Shown here: one piece after another, positions 33,090 through 43,296 of the stretch | How the letters are laid out: every line of letters begins with the position of its first letter | How positions within the stretch are numbered: the first letter of the stretch is position 1 | Program-made: the position numbers and the translations under genes | Source of the DNA: Acidobacteriota bacterium | GTDB taxonomy: Bacteria; Acidobacteriota; Terriglobia; Terriglobales; Acidobacteriaceae | Assembly: GCA_018268855.1 (NCBI GenBank) | Contig: JAFDVR010000010.1 | Coordinates: 44,815-108,814, forward strand | Direction: 5' to 3' | Length of the DNA: 64,000 nucleotides | Notes under the pieces: model-generated | What the model was told of the DNA's origin: nothing | The model's database searches: none | The model's input: the letters and a program-made list of their open reading frames with translations, nothing else

Positions 33090-35588
33090 ATGGCAGTGAA
33101 GGTAAAAATCCGGCGTCCGCGTTACCCGGAAGAGCGCGCCAATGGCGCTCGTTATCATGATCCATTCTGGAAGCGGGCCCTGCGGTTCTGCCTGGTGGCA
33201 GCGCTGGCTTGCCTGCTGCTGTTTGCGGCGGTGTTCGGCTACTACTACGTGAAGTATCAAAAGATAGTAGATGACCGGCTGAATAATGGACCGCTGTTCG
33301 CCAGCACATCGCAAATTTATGCCGGACCACGCGAAGTACGTGTAGGACAAAAGTTATCGGCGGCGATGATCGCATCTGAGTTGCGACGCGCAGGTTACAA
33401 CGTGAACTCTGCGCTGGGATCGTTTCAGCTTCGCGGCGACACCATCATGATCAAGCCTGGGCCGGAGAGTTATCACAACTCCGATGGCGCAAGCATCTCC
33501 ACACCGGACGGTCAGGTGACCGCAATCACTGCCGAGAACGGCGTTTCGCTGAAAGCGTATGAACTGGAACCGCAGCTCATTACTGGACTAAGCGAAGACA
33601 AGAACCGCACCAAGCGCCGTCTCGTCACATATAAAGATATTCCGCCTCGCGTGGTGGAAGCCGTCACCGCGATTGAAGATCGCCGCTTCTTTGAGCATGG
33701 CGGCATCAATGTAATGCGCACGGTAAAGTGCGCCGTGGATGATCTTCTGACCGGCAAAAAGAGTTGCGGCGGATCAACCATCACACAGCAGCTTGCGCGC
33801 GGGTTCTTTCTCTCTCCTGAAAAGAAAGTAAAGCGCAAACTGATCGAGATTCTGATTTCCTTCCAGCTTGAGGCGCGGTTCACCAAGCAGCAGATCTTTG
33901 AAATGTATGCCAACCAGGTCCCGCTGGGACAACGCGGATCGTTCGCAATCAATGGCTTTGGTGAGGCTTCGCAAACATATTTCGGCAAAGACATCCGTCA
34001 ACTGAACACGGAAGAGGCGGCGATGCTGGCTGGCATGATTCAGCGGCCAAGCTACTTCAATCCATACAAGCATCCAGACCGCGTGATGGAACGGCGGAAC
34101 GTGGTATTGCAAAGCATGGTGGAGACGGGCGCTCTGACGGAGAGTGAAGCGGAACGCGCGAAGGCGCAGCCGATCCGGCTGACGTCGCCCAACGTGGATG
34201 CAAGTGAGGCGCCCTACTTCGTAGACCTGGTGCACGACCAGATCGTGCAGCGGCTGGGCGACTCCGATGTTTCACGCGGAACGCTGCGCATTTACACCTC
34301 ACTTGATCCCGACTTGCAGCGTGCCGCTTCCGACGCAGTAACGGCAGGCATGGTGCACGTGGATGAAATGGTGCGTAAGCAGCATCGCGGCAACAAGCCA
34401 ATCGTGTATCCGCAGGTGGCGCTGGTTGCACTCGATCCGCATACCGGTCAGGTAAAGGCGCTGGTAGGCGGGCGCAACTATGGCGTTTCGCAGTTAAACC
34501 ATGCCACGGCGAAACGTCCAACAGGGTCGATCTTCAAGCCATGGGTGTATGCCACCGCATTTGCGCAGAGCGTGAACGGTTTGCCGCTGGCCGATCAGGG
34601 AACGTTTACCGCTGTCACTATCCTGCAGGATGTGCCGACGACGTTCACCTTCGACAATGGCCGCCAAAGCTACAATCCAGGCAACTACAAAGACGAGTAC
34701 CACGGCGACGTGACTGCGCTCTATGCGCTGGCCCACTCGCTTAACAATGCCACCATATCGCTGGGACAAAAGGTTGGTTTTGAAAACATCGCGGCGCTGG
34801 CCCGCGCTTCCGGCATCACGGCTGCTCGTGGAACGCCTGCTGTGGCTCTGGGCTCCTACGATGCAACACCTTTGGATATGGCCGGGGCCTACACAGTGTT
34901 TGCGAACAATGGCGTTCATCTAAATCCATGGATGCTTTCGTCGGTGCGGAACGATCGCGGCGAAGTGGTCGCAGACTTTACGCCCGAGGCACGGCAGGTA
35001 ATGAACCCCAAGGCCGCGTTTCTGACCTCCTCGCTGCTGGAAGGCGTGATGAACTACGGCTACGGCATCGCTGCGCGCCAGCATGGATTCACTGCGCCGG
35101 CCGCAGGCAAAACGGGCACCAGCCACGATGCGTGGTTTGCAGCCTACAGCTCGAACCTGATCTGCATCGTGTGGATCGGCAATGATGACTACACGGACGT
35201 AAAGCTCTCCGGAGCGATTGCCGCCGCCCCCATCTGGGCGGAGTTTATGAACCGCGCCATCAAGTTGCCGCAGTACTCCGACATGCACGGGTTTTCACCA
35301 CCGGATGGCGTGGGTCTTTATCGCATCGATAAAGAGACGAATTTGCTGGCCGATGAAACTTGCCCGAACGACTACACCGTTGCGTTTCTAACTGGAACGC
35401 AGCCGCAGAGCACATGCAGCCGCATGGGTGAGAGCGAAGGCGGTTTCCTAAGCCATATCTTTGGTGGGGGACATAACGAACAGCCGCAGCCGCCTGCATA
35501 CAATCCAGATGGCACGCCGGTTGAGCCTCCGAAGAAGAAGAACTTCTTCCAGAAACTATTCGGCGGTGGCGGCGACAAGAAGGAATAA
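33090..35588 (+). CDS. Bifunctional penicillin-binding protein (class A)
   Basis: An 832-residue peptidoglycan polymerase. A cytoplasmic N-terminus and one membrane helix (FCLVAALACLLLFAAVFGYYY) lead to a UB2H-like segment as in PBP1B (ASTSQIYAGPREVRVG), then the GT51 glycosyltransferase domain with catalytic Glu in AVTAIEDRRFFEHGG and GGSTITQQLARGFF. The transpeptidase domain has SIFK (Ser about 480), SLN (about 550) and KTGTS (about 673). A Lys/Pro-rich tail ends it. The UB2H-like part points to PBP1B-type, which in proteobacteria needs an LpoB-like activator; none is seen here. Confidence 0.94.
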   Translation: MAVKVKIRRPRYPEERANGARYHDPFWKRALRFCLVAALACLLLFAAVFGYYYVKYQKIVDDRLNNGPLFASTSQIYAGPREVRVGQKLSAAMIASELRRAGYNVNSALGSFQLRGDTIMIKPGPESYHNSDGASISTPDGQVTAITAENGVSLKAYELEPQLITGLSEDKNRTKRRLVTYKDIPPRVVEAVTAIEDRRFFEHGGINVMRTVKCAVDDLLTGKKSCGGSTITQQLARGFFLSPEKKVKRKLIEILISFQLEARFTKQQIFEMYANQVPLGQRGSFAINGFGEASQTYFGKDIRQLNTEEAAMLAGMIQRPSYFNPYKHPDRVMERRNVVLQSMVETGALTESEAERAKAQPIRLTSPNVDASEAPYFVDLVHDQIVQRLGDSDVSRGTLRIYTSLDPDLQRAASDAVTAGMVHVDEMVRKQHRGNKPIVYPQVALVALDPHTGQVKALVGGRNYGVSQLNHATAKRPTGSIFKPWVYATAFAQSVNGLPLADQGTFTAVTILQDVPTTFTFDNGRQSYNPGNYKDEYHGDVTALYALAHSLNNATISLGQKVGFENIAALARASGITAARGTPAVALGSYDATPLDMAGAYTVFANNGVHLNPWMLSSVRNDRGEVVADFTPEARQVMNPKAAFLTSSLLEGVMNYGYGIAARQHGFTAPAAGKTGTSHDAWFAAYSSNLICIVWIGNDDYTDVKLSGAIAAAPIWAEFMNRAIKLPQYSDMHGFSPPDGVGLYRIDKETNLLADETCPNDYTVAFLTGTQPQSTCSRMGESEGGFLSHIFGGGHNEQPQPPAYNPDGTPVEPPKKKNFFQKLFGGGGDKKE

Positions 35589-35621
35589 CAGTCTTAGTTG
35601 AGGTCTTATTATCAAATCGCC

Positions 35622-35656
35622 GTCATCCTGAGACGAAGGCGAAGGATCTCTGTATT
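35622..35656 (+). repeat. Dispersed intergenic repeat (copy 1)
   Basis: GTCATCCTGAG...GAAGGATCTCTGTATT. The same motif recurs at 44901-44932, inverted at 44972-45009, and in variant form at 63767-63814. All copies are between genes. Confidence 0.7.
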
Positions 35657-35691
35657 TTGCCCGGATTGGAACTGCAATTACCGGAAACCGC

Positions 35692-36540
35692 TCACTCAAT
35701 CCAAGACTGGCAGGACGGGCACCAAAAGGTGGAGCGTGTGCCGCTTCCCTGCTTACGCATCTCGATAATGGCTCCGCAGCGGCGGCATTCTTTCCCCTTG
35801 CGGCCGTAAACCCAGAGGCGGTCATCGCTGTTGGCCGCATGCGTGGTGCGGCGGTGTCCTGTGTAGGTAATGATGCCGTCGCCGGAACCATCGAGTACAT
35901 TCGCCTTCATATAACGCAGCGCAAAGTCAGCCATCTGCTGCATTTCGTCGACAGTCACCGTGCGCATCTTGCGAAACGGATGCACGCGCGCGGCAAAGCA
36001 AATCTCACTCTTGTAGACATTCCCTAATCCTGCCATCAAACGTTGATTGAGCAACACATTTGCAATCTCATCTTCGGGATGAGTACGAGCGCGTTCTTGC
36101 AGACGTTCGAATCCTGTTTGTGCTGTGAAATCAGCGGAGAGAATGTCCGGGCCAAGGTTAGGAATGGACGTGCTGCGAAGCAGCGAGGCTGCGGTGTGAA
36201 ACTCCGCAACAGGCACGTTGAAGGCTACTGCCTCGAAACCTTCCACTGCGATGCGGATGCGCATGTCCCGGCGTGAACGCACCCACTTCTCGCCGGTGCG
36301 GTAGATGTGCCATGAACCGGACATCAGCATATGTGTGGTGAGAATAAGATCACCAGTAAAATGCATTAGCAACCACTTGCCGCGTGACTCTACCTTATTG
36401 ATGACGCGCCCAATGACAGGACGATCATCGTTTACGCTGGCCAGCTTTGCATAAGCAGTCTCAAAGACGATTACGGTTTTTCCTTCGAGCACTTTGGCAA
36501 GTGCACGCGCCGCGCGAAATAGGGTATCGCCCTCAGGCAC
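35692..36540 (-). CDS. nei: Endonuclease VIII-like DNA glycosylase
   Basis: A 282-residue Fpg/Nei base-excision repair enzyme. After Met removal the N-terminal Pro-Glu (MPEGDTLFRAARAL) supplies the catalytic amine and general acid. MLMSGSWHIYR and LNQRLMAGLGNVYKSEICF (H2TH region) follow. The C-terminal zinc finger CRRCGAIIEMRKQGSGTRST...CPSCQ has all four Cys. The MPEGDT start and weaker Fpg 8-oxoG loop favour Nei (oxidised pyrimidines) over MutM. Its ATG overlaps the end of lhr by 8 bases, indicating a helicase-glycosylase operon. Confidence 0.93.
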   Translation of the reverse strand: MPEGDTLFRAARALAKVLEGKTVIVFETAYAKLASVNDDRPVIGRVINKVESRGKWLLMHFTGDLILTTHMLMSGSWHIYRTGEKWVRSRRDMRIRIAVEGFEAVAFNVPVAEFHTAASLLRSTSIPNLGPDILSADFTAQTGFERLQERARTHPEDEIANVLLNQRLMAGLGNVYKSEICFAARVHPFRKMRTVTVDEMQQMADFALRYMKANVLDGSGDGIITYTGHRRTTHAANSDDRLWVYGRKGKECRRCGAIIEMRKQGSGTRSTFWCPSCQSWIE

Positions 36541-39500
36541 GTGGCTGCTCCACGCGTGACATGTTCATCGGCGGTAGATTTCTGCGTAGATTAAAACCCA
36601 TTGGCGCCGGTTGAAAGCCCGCATCGAGCAGAGCACGCGCCATCGGATGCTCCGCAACCGCAATGCCGTTGATGGATTGAATATGCATCCCACCACGCGC
36701 TCCCTGTTCAGCCTCTTCGTCGTTCTCGTGTCCGTACCCGCGCTGCGCCATCACGACGAAATACCGGGCCAGATGACGCATCAAGTTGCTGCGCGCAGGC
36801 TCTTCTTCAGGTAAAAAGACCTGGACATTTGGATTTCCTCGTCTGAGATATGTGGCGAGCGCACCATCTGCAAGGATGACGCGAGCGCCAACACTACGTG
36901 TGAGGGACGAACTCGCATCGGGCGGGGCAGGCCACTTGAGCAATGCGCCATAGGGATTGGCAGGATCGGTGGCAGCGAGTACAAGCATCTCCGGATCGGC
37001 ATCTGGCCGCGTCATGCGCAGCGAGCGCAGCAGATCGACAGCGGAAGGAAGCGCAAACTGCACTGCGCCGAGGTCCGCTGCAAAGTATCCGCGACGGATT
37101 CGCCCACTCTCTTCCAGCGCTTTCAGCACATCGTAAATAGCCGAGAAACCACCAGGCAGATTCTCCGCATGCGCCGTCTCGCGGAAGACAACTCCGTAGC
37201 GCGCGAGCAGTTGATGCGCCTCTGCGTGACTCCACTCGGTTGTGCTTCGGTCAGGATGCAACATGGCCGGATGCAGCGACCACCTTCCCTGCCCCGTAGG
37301 TGGCGTAGTGCGGCGCGAACGGAAAGCAGCTGCATTCTGAAGGTGCACACGGCGCTGCGGTTTTGCATTGCGCGTGGCCCCGCGTTGTGTATAAGCGCGC
37401 AGTGGCTGAAGGGAATCGTTTGTGATGCCTCCACGCCAAACTAAATTCCAAAGCGCATCCAGCGTATCGTTTGGATAGCCACCGCCAATCCCATCATGAA
37501 TATTCTGAAAAAAGGAAGCTCCATTGCTACGAAGATACGCAAGGATTTTTTCTTCACGATCCTGGGTAGGAAGTTCGCTAATCCCTAATCCCTGCTCCCT
37601 AATCCCTTCTTTCACCGGCCACAACAGCGGCAACTTCTCCGCAAGATATAAACAGATGCGGCCATCACGCTCACCAATAGGATCAAGGCCCGCCCACTGC
37701 ACTTCCCCTGCGCCGATGAGCGTGTCGAGCATAGAAGGCGTGTATGCCGCGATGCGCGCAGGCAGTATCTCGGTTTCAAGTAACGACGCAGGCAGCGGAG
37801 CGCCCTGCAAATTCTCAATCACATCCAGCAAAGCATCGAGTCCCCGGCGTGGCGTAACAACCCCTTGCCAATGCGTAAACAGGCGCGCGAGTGTCCGCTG
37901 CTCTACCGGTTCCACTTCTTTGCGCAGACGTGCAAGCGAGCGGCGGCGGATGGTGCGTAGAACTTCCGTATCGCACCACTCACGATTGAGACCTCCTGGG
38001 CAGAATGCGCCCTCAATCACGCGGCCCATCTGTGCGAGGCGTTGCAGCAACGCATCCACCTGCGGCACAGGCAGGCTGTAACGCTCCACAACAGTCCGGG
38101 CGATGAACGGCCCATGCGTACGCGCGTATCGTCGAACGAGATCCAGCACAGCATCGGGAGCAGGTTCGAGGAAAGCCGTAGGCAAACCTGGAGGCAGCGG
38201 AATGCCAAGCGCATCGCGATACCGAGCAGCATCTTCCACGGCAATAAGACGCTTCTCACCCGCGATCATCAACTCCAAAACGCGGCGCGCCTTCAGTAGT
38301 CGTTCTACTGTGAGCGCAATCTCGGGAGAAACAACACGCGCGAGCAACTCATCCCTACGCAAATCTCCAAGGCGCAGCAGCATGTCGTGAATGCCGTCCA
38401 TCGTGCGCGCACGGTACTCCGTTGCGCGCATCTGCAACTGCTCTTCTGTCTCTTCAATAGCCGAGAGATCGAGCAGTTCGCGTAGATCGGCGTCGCCCAA
38501 CAACTCACGCAATTGCTCCTGATCGATGGAGAGCGCCTGCGCGCGGCGTTCAGCCAGAGGCGCATCGCCGTCATAGATGTAATTCGCAACGTAAGAGAAC
38601 AACAGCGCAGAGGCAAACGGCGACGGCGTGCGCGAATCCACCGTATGCACGCGAATCTGGCGCTGCGAAACAGCGCGCAACACTTCGCTCAACGCAGGCA
38701 TATCAAAGACATCGCGCAAACATTCCCGATACGCCTCCAGCAACATGGGAAATTGCGGATAACGTGCAGCAACACTCAACAAGTCATACGCGCGTTTGCG
38801 TTGCTGCCACAAAGGCGCACGGCCATCGGCGCGGCGGCGCGGCAGCAACAACGCCCGTGCAGCAGCCTCGCGGAACTTTGCAGCAAACAACGCCGTGGAA
38901 CCAAGCTGCCGCTGCACAAACTCCGCAGCCTCCTGCGGCTCGAGAAGAAATTGATCGACGTCAGGAGCTTCATCCGTATCGGGAAAGCGGATGACGAAGC
39001 CATCTTCACTCCACATCGTCTCCACATCCGCACCGCCAGCAGCTCTGATACGTCCATTCACAGCCATGGCCCAGGGCGCATGCACCCGCGAACCGAACGG
39101 CGTAAGCACGCAGACGCGCCAATCACCAAGCTCATCGCGCACACGTTCGATGACGATAGTGCGATCGTCAGGAACCACTTCCGTTGCGACGGCTTGGTCG
39201 GCAAGATACCGCAGTACATTTTCTGCCGCGAGTTGATCGAGATCATGCTCGCGCGTAAGCCGTGTGATCGCTGCGCTATGAGGAAGATCGCGCAACTCGC
39301 GAATGAGCGCGCCAATACGACGACCAAACTCAATCGGCCGCCCCGCCTGATCGCCGTGCCAGAACGGCATCTTGCCAGGCTCACCCGGTGCGGGCGAAAC
39401 GAGCACGCGGTCGTGCGTAATCTCGTCAATGCGCCATGTGGATGCACCAAGGATGAACGTCTCTCCCGTGCGCGCCTCGAATACCATCTCCTCATCCAGC

Positions 39501-41326
39501 TCACCAACGCGAATAGGCTTACTCCTCTCGCCGGAGAGGAAGACGCCATAAAGTCCGCGATCGGGAATAGTGCCGCCATTGAGAATGGCGATGCGCTTCA
39601 CCCCCTCGCGTGGGGTAAGCCAATTGCGTTCACGGTCCCACGTAATACGCGGCCGAAGTTCTGAAAATTCATCCGAAGGGTAGCGACCCGCGAGCATATC
39701 AAGCACGCCGTCAAAAACTGGCGCGCTAAGACCTGCATAGCCCGCACTGCTGCGAACAATCGTGAGCAGTTGGTGGTACCCGATGCCCGGATTGTCTTCT
39801 TCATCCGAACGTAACTTCTTCATCCGCCGTGCAGCTTGTTCTTGATCGAGCGGAGGATGCGCAATAATCGCGACGATCTGTTGCGCCAGCACATCCAGCG
39901 CATTGCGCTGATAGCGCGTCGATTCAACATGCCCCTCATGCATCGCCTGCGTAACAGCAGCGCACGCTATAAGATCGGCACGGTACTTCGGAAAAATAAT
40001 GCCTTTAGACGGCGCGCCCACCTGATGACCGGCACGCCCAATGCGCTGCATGCCGCTGGCAACAGATGGCGGCGCTTCAATCTGAATGACAAGATCGACA
40101 GCCCCCATATCGATGCCAAGCTCAAGCGAAGACGTAGCGACGAGCGCCTTGATGCGTCCAGCCTTCAAGGCCTCTTCAATCTCACTACGCTGTGAAGCGG
40201 CAAGCGATCCATGATGCGCGCGCGCAATCGATTCACCTGCGAGTTCGTTAATAGCACCAGCAAGCCGTTCCGCAATGCGCCGCGCATTCACAAAGAGAAT
40301 CGTCGACGTATGCTGTTGAATAATCTCCAGCAGCCGCGGATGAATCGACTGCCAGATCGAGGTCCGCTTCGGTCCCTGCGATGCTGGGCCGCTGGGCACG
40401 TCCTCGATTTCACCCAGCTTGGCCATATCTTCCACCGGCACTTCCACAGTGAGTTCAAGCGGCTTGCGCTGCCCAGCATTCACAATCGTGACCGGGCGAT
40501 AAACAATACGGCTCTGCTCGTGCGATTCACTCACTTCCTGCTGCAACTCTTCAGCGACGTTCTCAGGACCCGTACTACTACCTTGGAGCATTGGCTTCCG
40601 CTCCGCCTCAGCCCCACCCAGATAACGGGCCACTTCCTCCAGCGGACGCTGCGTCGCACTCAATCCAATCCGCTGAATCTTCCGTCCCGCCAACGCTTCC
40701 AGACGTTCAAGCGACAGAGCCAGATGAGCGCCGCGCTTCGTCGGCACAATCGCATGAATCTCATCGATGATGACAGTCTCAACCGTACGCAACGTCTCGC
40801 TCGCATTGGAGGTGAGCATCAGGTAGAGCGATTCAGGAGTGGTGATGAGGATGTCACCGGGATGCCGGATAAAGCGCGCACGCTCATTGGCCGGGGTGTC
40901 GCCCGTACGCACGCTGATCTCCGGCATGTGGAACGGAACGCCCTCGCGCTCAGCCATATTGGCGATGCCCTGCAACGGAGAACGCAGGTTACGTTCCACG
41001 TCTACCGCAAGCGCCTTAAGCGGAGAAATGTAGAGTACGCGGCAGCCTTCCGTCGCGGGCGGCGCAGAAAGCATCAGACGGTCAAGACACCAGAGGAACG
41101 CCGTCAGCGTTTTGCCCGTTCCCGTCGGCGCAAGAATCAGCGTGGACTCGCCTTTCGCAATGGCCGGCCAACCTTCGCGCTGCGGCTGCGTGGGCCCTTC
41201 AAACACCGCGTGGAACCACTTCGCTGTAATGGGATGAAAGAGCTCCAGCACGCCGTCCTCTGCCCGGAGCGGGACGGCGGCTGGCTTCGGCGATTTGTCT
41301 GCTACCTTTTTCTTGCTGGCTGGCAT
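36533..41326 (-). CDS. lhr: Lhr-type large DEAD/DEAH-box helicase
   Basis: A 1597-residue superfamily 2 helicase like E. coli Lhr (about 1540 residues). The RecA1 domain has Walker A APTGTGKTLTAF and box II IIDEIHAIVPTKRGAHLAL. GLSATQRPLEEVARYLGG, VATSSLELGIDMGAVDLVI and IGRAGHQVG are motifs III, V and VI. A winged-helix and Lhr-core domain, then a long C-terminal domain, complete it. Lhr unwinds DNA with 3'-5' polarity and functions in repair; E. coli Lhr-CTD has glycosylase activity (literature). An in-frame GGGATTAG repeat near residues 1240-1250 is unusual. It overlaps nei. Confidence 0.95.
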   Translation of the reverse strand: MPASKKKVADKSPKPAAVPLRAEDGVLELFHPITAKWFHAVFEGPTQPQREGWPAIAKGESTLILAPTGTGKTLTAFLWCLDRLMLSAPPATEGCRVLYISPLKALAVDVERNLRSPLQGIANMAEREGVPFHMPEISVRTGDTPANERARFIRHPGDILITTPESLYLMLTSNASETLRTVETVIIDEIHAIVPTKRGAHLALSLERLEALAGRKIQRIGLSATQRPLEEVARYLGGAEAERKPMLQGSSTGPENVAEELQQEVSESHEQSRIVYRPVTIVNAGQRKPLELTVEVPVEDMAKLGEIEDVPSGPASQGPKRTSIWQSIHPRLLEIIQQHTSTILFVNARRIAERLAGAINELAGESIARAHHGSLAASQRSEIEEALKAGRIKALVATSSLELGIDMGAVDLVIQIEAPPSVASGMQRIGRAGHQVGAPSKGIIFPKYRADLIACAAVTQAMHEGHVESTRYQRNALDVLAQQIVAIIAHPPLDQEQAARRMKKLRSDEEDNPGIGYHQLLTIVRSSAGYAGLSAPVFDGVLDMLAGRYPSDEFSELRPRITWDRERNWLTPREGVKRIAILNGGTIPDRGLYGVFLSGERSKPIRVGELDEEMVFEARTGETFILGASTWRIDEITHDRVLVSPAPGEPGKMPFWHGDQAGRPIEFGRRIGALIRELRDLPHSAAITRLTREHDLDQLAAENVLRYLADQAVATEVVPDDRTIVIERVRDELGDWRVCVLTPFGSRVHAPWAMAVNGRIRAAGGADVETMWSEDGFVIRFPDTDEAPDVDQFLLEPQEAAEFVQRQLGSTALFAAKFREAAARALLLPRRRADGRAPLWQQRKRAYDLLSVAARYPQFPMLLEAYRECLRDVFDMPALSEVLRAVSQRQIRVHTVDSRTPSPFASALLFSYVANYIYDGDAPLAERRAQALSIDQEQLRELLGDADLRELLDLSAIEETEEQLQMRATEYRARTMDGIHDMLLRLGDLRRDELLARVVSPEIALTVERLLKARRVLELMIAGEKRLIAVEDAARYRDALGIPLPPGLPTAFLEPAPDAVLDLVRRYARTHGPFIARTVVERYSLPVPQVDALLQRLAQMGRVIEGAFCPGGLNREWCDTEVLRTIRRRSLARLRKEVEPVEQRTLARLFTHWQGVVTPRRGLDALLDVIENLQGAPLPASLLETEILPARIAAYTPSMLDTLIGAGEVQWAGLDPIGERDGRICLYLAEKLPLLWPVKEGIREQGLGISELPTQDREEKILAYLRSNGASFFQNIHDGIGGGYPNDTLDALWNLVWRGGITNDSLQPLRAYTQRGATRNAKPQRRVHLQNAAAFRSRRTTPPTGQGRWSLHPAMLHPDRSTTEWSHAEAHQLLARYGVVFRETAHAENLPGGFSAIYDVLKALEESGRIRRGYFAADLGAVQFALPSAVDLLRSLRMTRPDADPEMLVLAATDPANPYGALLKWPAPPDASSSLTRSVGARVILADGALATYLRRGNPNVQVFLPEEEPARSNLMRHLARYFVVMAQRGYGHENDEEAEQGARGGMHIQSINGIAVAEHPMARALLDAGFQPAPMGFNLRRNLPPMNMSRVEQPRA
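37583..37606 (-). repeat. G-quadruplex-forming GGGATTAG-type repeat inside lhr
   Basis: On the lhr coding strand four GGG runs are separated by exactly four bases each (plus-strand CCC at 37583-37585, 37590-37592, 37597-37599, 37604-37606). They encode the in-frame peptide GIREQGLGISELP, which looks like inserted intergenic repeat rather than domain sequence. Confidence 0.75.
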
Positions 41327-41420
41327 GCGGCTCCGGACGCGTCAGAACGCATCTTTTTAGATGCACCTGCACATCCCTTTGCTTGCAACTACGCGCAGAG
41401 AAGTTTAGCCTCACTCAATC

Positions 41421-41867
41421 GTGTCTGACCAAAATACATTGCCGCCTCATCCAAGCGGGTTGCGCCGTGAACAGATCAGCGAACTGATGCAGCATGCCCG
41501 CACCGTCGCCGAATACGCCTACGCACCGTACAGCAGATTTAAAGTGGGGGCCGCGCTGCTGCTCTCCAATGGTCATATTGTGACCGGCTGCAACGTGGAG
41601 AACTCCTCATATCGCCTGACCAACTGCGCCGAGCAGGGGGCAATCTCTGCTGCAGTAGCAAAGTTTGGCCCCAAGGTCCGCATCCGCGCTGTGGGCGTGG
41701 CAAATGTAGATGTGCAGACAGCGTGTATGCCCTGCGGTGCATGCCGCCAGACGATCCTCGAGTTTGCAACGGATGATTGCTGGGTCTTCTTCCCCGGCCA
41801 GAGTGGATGCCCGCGCGAATGTGCATTCAGCGATCTGCTGCCGGAATCGTTCCGTTTAGCTCACTAA
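41421..41867 (+). CDS. cdd: Cytidine deaminase
   Basis: A 148-residue tetrameric-type enzyme deaminating cytidine and deoxycytidine to uridine forms. Zinc ligands and catalytic Glu are visible in NCAEQGAIS and PCGACRQTILEF. The substrate-binding region is KVGAALLLSNGHIVTGCNVENSSY. The GTG at 41421 (MSDQNTLPP) gives a normal length. It heads a nucleoside-salvage group with deoA 33 bases downstream and is divergent from lhr. Confidence 0.95.
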   Translation: MSDQNTLPPHPSGLRREQISELMQHARTVAEYAYAPYSRFKVGAALLLSNGHIVTGCNVENSSYRLTNCAEQGAISAAVAKFGPKVRIRAVGVANVDVQTACMPCGACRQTILEFATDDCWVFFPGQSGCPRECAFSDLLPESFRLAH

Positions 41868-41899
41868 AGAATTGGCAGTCTTTATTGGTTCGTATTCCC

Positions 41900-43240
41900 A
41901 TGAATAAAGAGCAGATTCATCCCATGGACGTCATTCTCAAGAAGCGCGACGGCATAGAACTGCGTCCAGAGGAAATTCACGCATTTATCCGCGACGTAGT
42001 TGCAGGCAAAGTGACCGACGCACGTATAGCGGCGTGGCTGATGGCGGTGTTCCAGCGCGGCATGACGGCGGAAGAATTGGCCTCACTCACGCAGGCCATG
42101 CGCTCCAGCGGCGAAGAGTTCAATGCATCCTTCCTCGCAAAATTTTGTGTCGACAAGCACTCGACCGGCGGTGTGGGCGATAAGACATCGCTGCTCATCG
42201 CGCCGATTGTGGCGGCAGCAGGTCTGGCCGATCCAATGATCAGCGGCCGCTCTCTCGGCCATACCGGGGGCACGCTCGACAAGATGGAGACCATTCCCGG
42301 CTACAACACCCAGCTCAGTATGGAGCAGTTTGGTGAAGTCATTGCCAAATGCGGATGCTCGATCATCGGACAAACAAAGAACCTCGTCCCCGCCGACCGC
42401 ATCCTGTACGCGCTGCGCGATCACACCGGCACAGTAGAATCGCCAAACCTGATCTGCGCTTCCATCATGAGCAAGAAACTCGCCAGCGGTCTCAACGGCC
42501 TGGTGCTCGATGTGAAGACAGGCTCCGGCGCCTTTATGAAGACATACGAAGCAAGCGAACATCTCGCACGCCTCATGGTGGAGACGGGCGAACTCGCCGG
42601 CGTCCGCGTTGCCGCTCTCCTGACCACGATGGACGAACCACTCGGCCGGTTCGCCGGCAACTGGATCGAAGTCTGGGAGTGCATCGAGATCATGCAGGGC
42701 AAACAGCACCCTATGTATGCCGACCTGATTGAACTCTCGGTCACACTCGCCGGATGGATGCTTTGCCTCGGCGACAAAGTGTCGTCACCAGAAGAAGGCC
42801 GCACACGCGCGCTTGAACTGCTGCACGACGGCTCCGCTTACAAACACTGGCTACAGATGGTGAAACTGCACGGCGGCAAGACGTCTCTCTTTGAGAATCC
42901 AGCCGCATTTCACAAGCCGAAGGTTGTGCGTGAATTGAAAGCCGATCGCGACGGCTATCTGGCTGGCATGGATTGCACAGAAGTAGGCTGGGCCGTCCAG
43001 CGGCTAGGTGCAGGCCGCGAAAAACCCGGCGGCCCCGTCTCCGCTCATGCAGGCATTGAAATGCACGCGAAGCTCGGCGCCCTGCTGAAGAAGGGCGACA
43101 CGCTCGTCACAATGTTCGGTGACAGCGAAGAGCAGGTGGATACCGCAGAAGAGATGCTACGAGGAACGATTCGGATTGAGAATGAGGCACCGATGAAGAA
43201 GTGGTTGATTCGCACGGCGATTACAAAGGATGAATTGTAA
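41900..43240 (+). CDS. deoA: Thymidine/pyrimidine-nucleoside phosphorylase
   Basis: A 446-residue enzyme that phosphorolyses thymidine or uridine to base and (deoxy)ribose-1-phosphate. The signature SGRSLGHTGGTLDKMETIPG and the phosphate loop DKHSTGGVGDKTSL are intact. VLDVKTGSGAFMKT completes the active site, and the C-terminal PYNP domain contains VSAHAGIEMHAKLGALLKKG. The ATG at 41900 is preferred; the longer frame overlaps cdd. A second ATG at 41924 (MDVILKK) is possible. It works with Cdd upstream in pyrimidine salvage. Confidence 0.93.
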   Translation: MNKEQIHPMDVILKKRDGIELRPEEIHAFIRDVVAGKVTDARIAAWLMAVFQRGMTAEELASLTQAMRSSGEEFNASFLAKFCVDKHSTGGVGDKTSLLIAPIVAAAGLADPMISGRSLGHTGGTLDKMETIPGYNTQLSMEQFGEVIAKCGCSIIGQTKNLVPADRILYALRDHTGTVESPNLICASIMSKKLASGLNGLVLDVKTGSGAFMKTYEASEHLARLMVETGELAGVRVAALLTTMDEPLGRFAGNWIEVWECIEIMQGKQHPMYADLIELSVTLAGWMLCLGDKVSSPEEGRTRALELLHDGSAYKHWLQMVKLHGGKTSLFENPAAFHKPKVVRELKADRDGYLAGMDCTEVGWAVQRLGAGREKPGGPVSAHAGIEMHAKLGALLKKGDTLVTMFGDSEEQVDTAEEMLRGTIRIENEAPMKKWLIRTAITKDEL

Positions 43241-43296
43241 ATACGGTCTAGCAAAGTCGCTGCGGAATTGCATCTGCGAGTAGAGAGGAGTCGTAC

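Noticed and set aside
40211..41428. 405-codon open frame on the plus strand
   Set aside because: Antisense to the helicase core of lhr; composition is Arg/His-rich shadow sequence.
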